DNA of 64,000 nucleotides, from contig JAQVGZ010000002.1 of the NCBI GenBank assembly GCA_028696455.1, forward strand, positions 33,594-97,593. The letters are read 5' to 3'. This DNA is from Desulfotomaculaceae bacterium. GTDB taxonomy: Bacteria; Bacillota; Desulfotomaculia; Desulfotomaculales; Pelotomaculaceae. Below, one piece after another: positions 63,437 through 64,000 of this stretch. The notes beneath the pieces are model-generated. The model made no database searches and was not told the origin of the DNA. It saw nothing but the letters and a program-made list of their open reading frames with translations. Numbering within the stretch: position 1 is the first letter of the stretch; every line of letters starts with the position of its first letter. Both the position numbers and the translations under genes were made by a program.

Positions 63437-64000
63437 ATGCCCAAAGGAATTCTGGGTAAGAAGGTTGGTATGACACAGATATTTACTGATACCGGCTTGG
63501 CCATCCCGATTACAGTGATTGAAGCAGGTCCGTGTATCGTAGTACAAAAAAAGACTCTCAATACAGATGGTTATAATGCTATTCAAATTGGTTTTGGTGA
63601 GAAGAAAGAACAACTTTTTACCAAGCCGCAGAAAGGACATTTTAGCAAGGCCGGCGTGCAACCACGCCGCTTTTTACGGGAACTGAGGGTCGAAGATGTA
63701 GATTCATACCAGGTTGGCCAGGAAATCAAGGCTGATATCTTTGCCGAGGGCGAGAAGGTAGATGTGATTGGAACCAGTAAAGGACACGGTTTTGCGGGGG
63801 GAATCAAGCGACACGGTTTTCACCGTGGTCCTATGGCCCATGGTTCAAAATACCACCGACGTCCAGGTACACTCGGAGCGAAAGGTCCTGCCCGGGTATA
63901 TAAGGGAAGGAAGTTACCAGGTCATTTTGGAGAGGTGCGGAGAACAGTGCAAAACCTTGATGTAGCGAAGGTCGATACCGAACGTAATATGCTTGCTATA
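63437..64000 (+). CDS. rplC: 50S ribosomal protein L3, 3' end outside window
   Basis: The frame is open from ATG (63437) to the last base, 188 codons; about 20 more are expected. [26 protein letters not shown] and the central extension with [27 protein letters not shown] match L3, which reaches into the peptidyl-transferase centre. ATG after GGAGGTG. Confidence 0.96.
   Translation, partial: MPKGILGKKVGMTQIFTDTGLAIPITVIEAGPCIVVQKKTLNTDGYNAIQIGFGEKKEQLFTKPQKGHFSKAGVQPRRFLRELRVEDVDSYQVGQEIKADIFAEGEKVDVIGTSKGHGFAGGIKRHGFHRGPMAHGSKYHRRPGTLGAKGPARVYKGRKLPGHFGEVRRTVQNLDVAKVDTERNMLAI

Overview
The window looks like a chromosomal core segment of a spore-forming Clostridia-class Firmicute, most like the Desulfotomaculum/Pelotomaculum branch (Peptococcaceae). 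The grounds are sporulation genes (two coat-type proteins, a SpoIID/LytB protein, yabP, yabQ, spoIIR, spoIIE, sigH), Bacillus/Clostridium gene order, tRNA genes with an encoded CCA end, an EF-Tu with a Cys-rich insert, frequent TTG and GTG starts, and consensus SigA promoters. No insertion sequence, integrase, prophage or CRISPR array is visible. The genus is an inference from gene content and family resemblance; no search was run.

Layout. 1-2.5 kb: the 3' part of an RNA methyltransferase gene, a PflA-like radical SAM gene and two small coat-type genes. 2.7-6.2 kb, leftward: TPR protein, secreted gluzincin peptidase, murA, rlmH. 6.5-10 kb: phosphohexomutase, MarR regulator, SpoIID-like lipoprotein. 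10-20.3 kb: yabP-yabQ, inverted spoIIR, an HTH protein-divIC, an S1 protein, ppx, spoIIE, tilS, ftsH. 20.4-25.3 kb: ndk, a divergent formate-THF ligase, usp and folP-folB-folK. 25.5-31.4 kb: a DUF2520-panB-panC-panD operon and nadA-nadB, each behind a leader that carries a terminator. 31.6-32.9 kb: a sortase-type (LPFTG) surface protein on the minus strand.

33.3-45.4 kb is the classical radA-disA-carD-yacL-ispD-ispF-gltX-cysS-mrnC-thyX-rlmB-yacP-sigH block. 45.5-46.2 kb holds four tRNAs (Thr-TGT, initiator Met, Thr-GGT, elongator Met). 46.4-64 kb is the transcription/translation superoperon rpmG-secE-nusG-rplKAJL-rpoBC-rplGB-rpsLG-fusA-tuf-rpsJ-rplC, cut by the window end in rplC.

The genes are mostly housekeeping: C1/folate supply, pantothenate and NAD precursors, isoprenoids, cell wall, c-di-AMP signalling, sporulation and gene expression. 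The less ordinary content lies between genes: a GC-rich, hairpin-rich element of about 240 nt directly after the rplL terminator (possible relic of a HEARO/omega-RNA or group II intron type element), three perfect hairpins between rpsJ and rplC, terminator-bearing leaders before the pan and nad operons, a spoIIE promoter with a 21-nt spacer and Spo0A-like boxes, and apparent non-canonical start codons for rlmB and mrnC.
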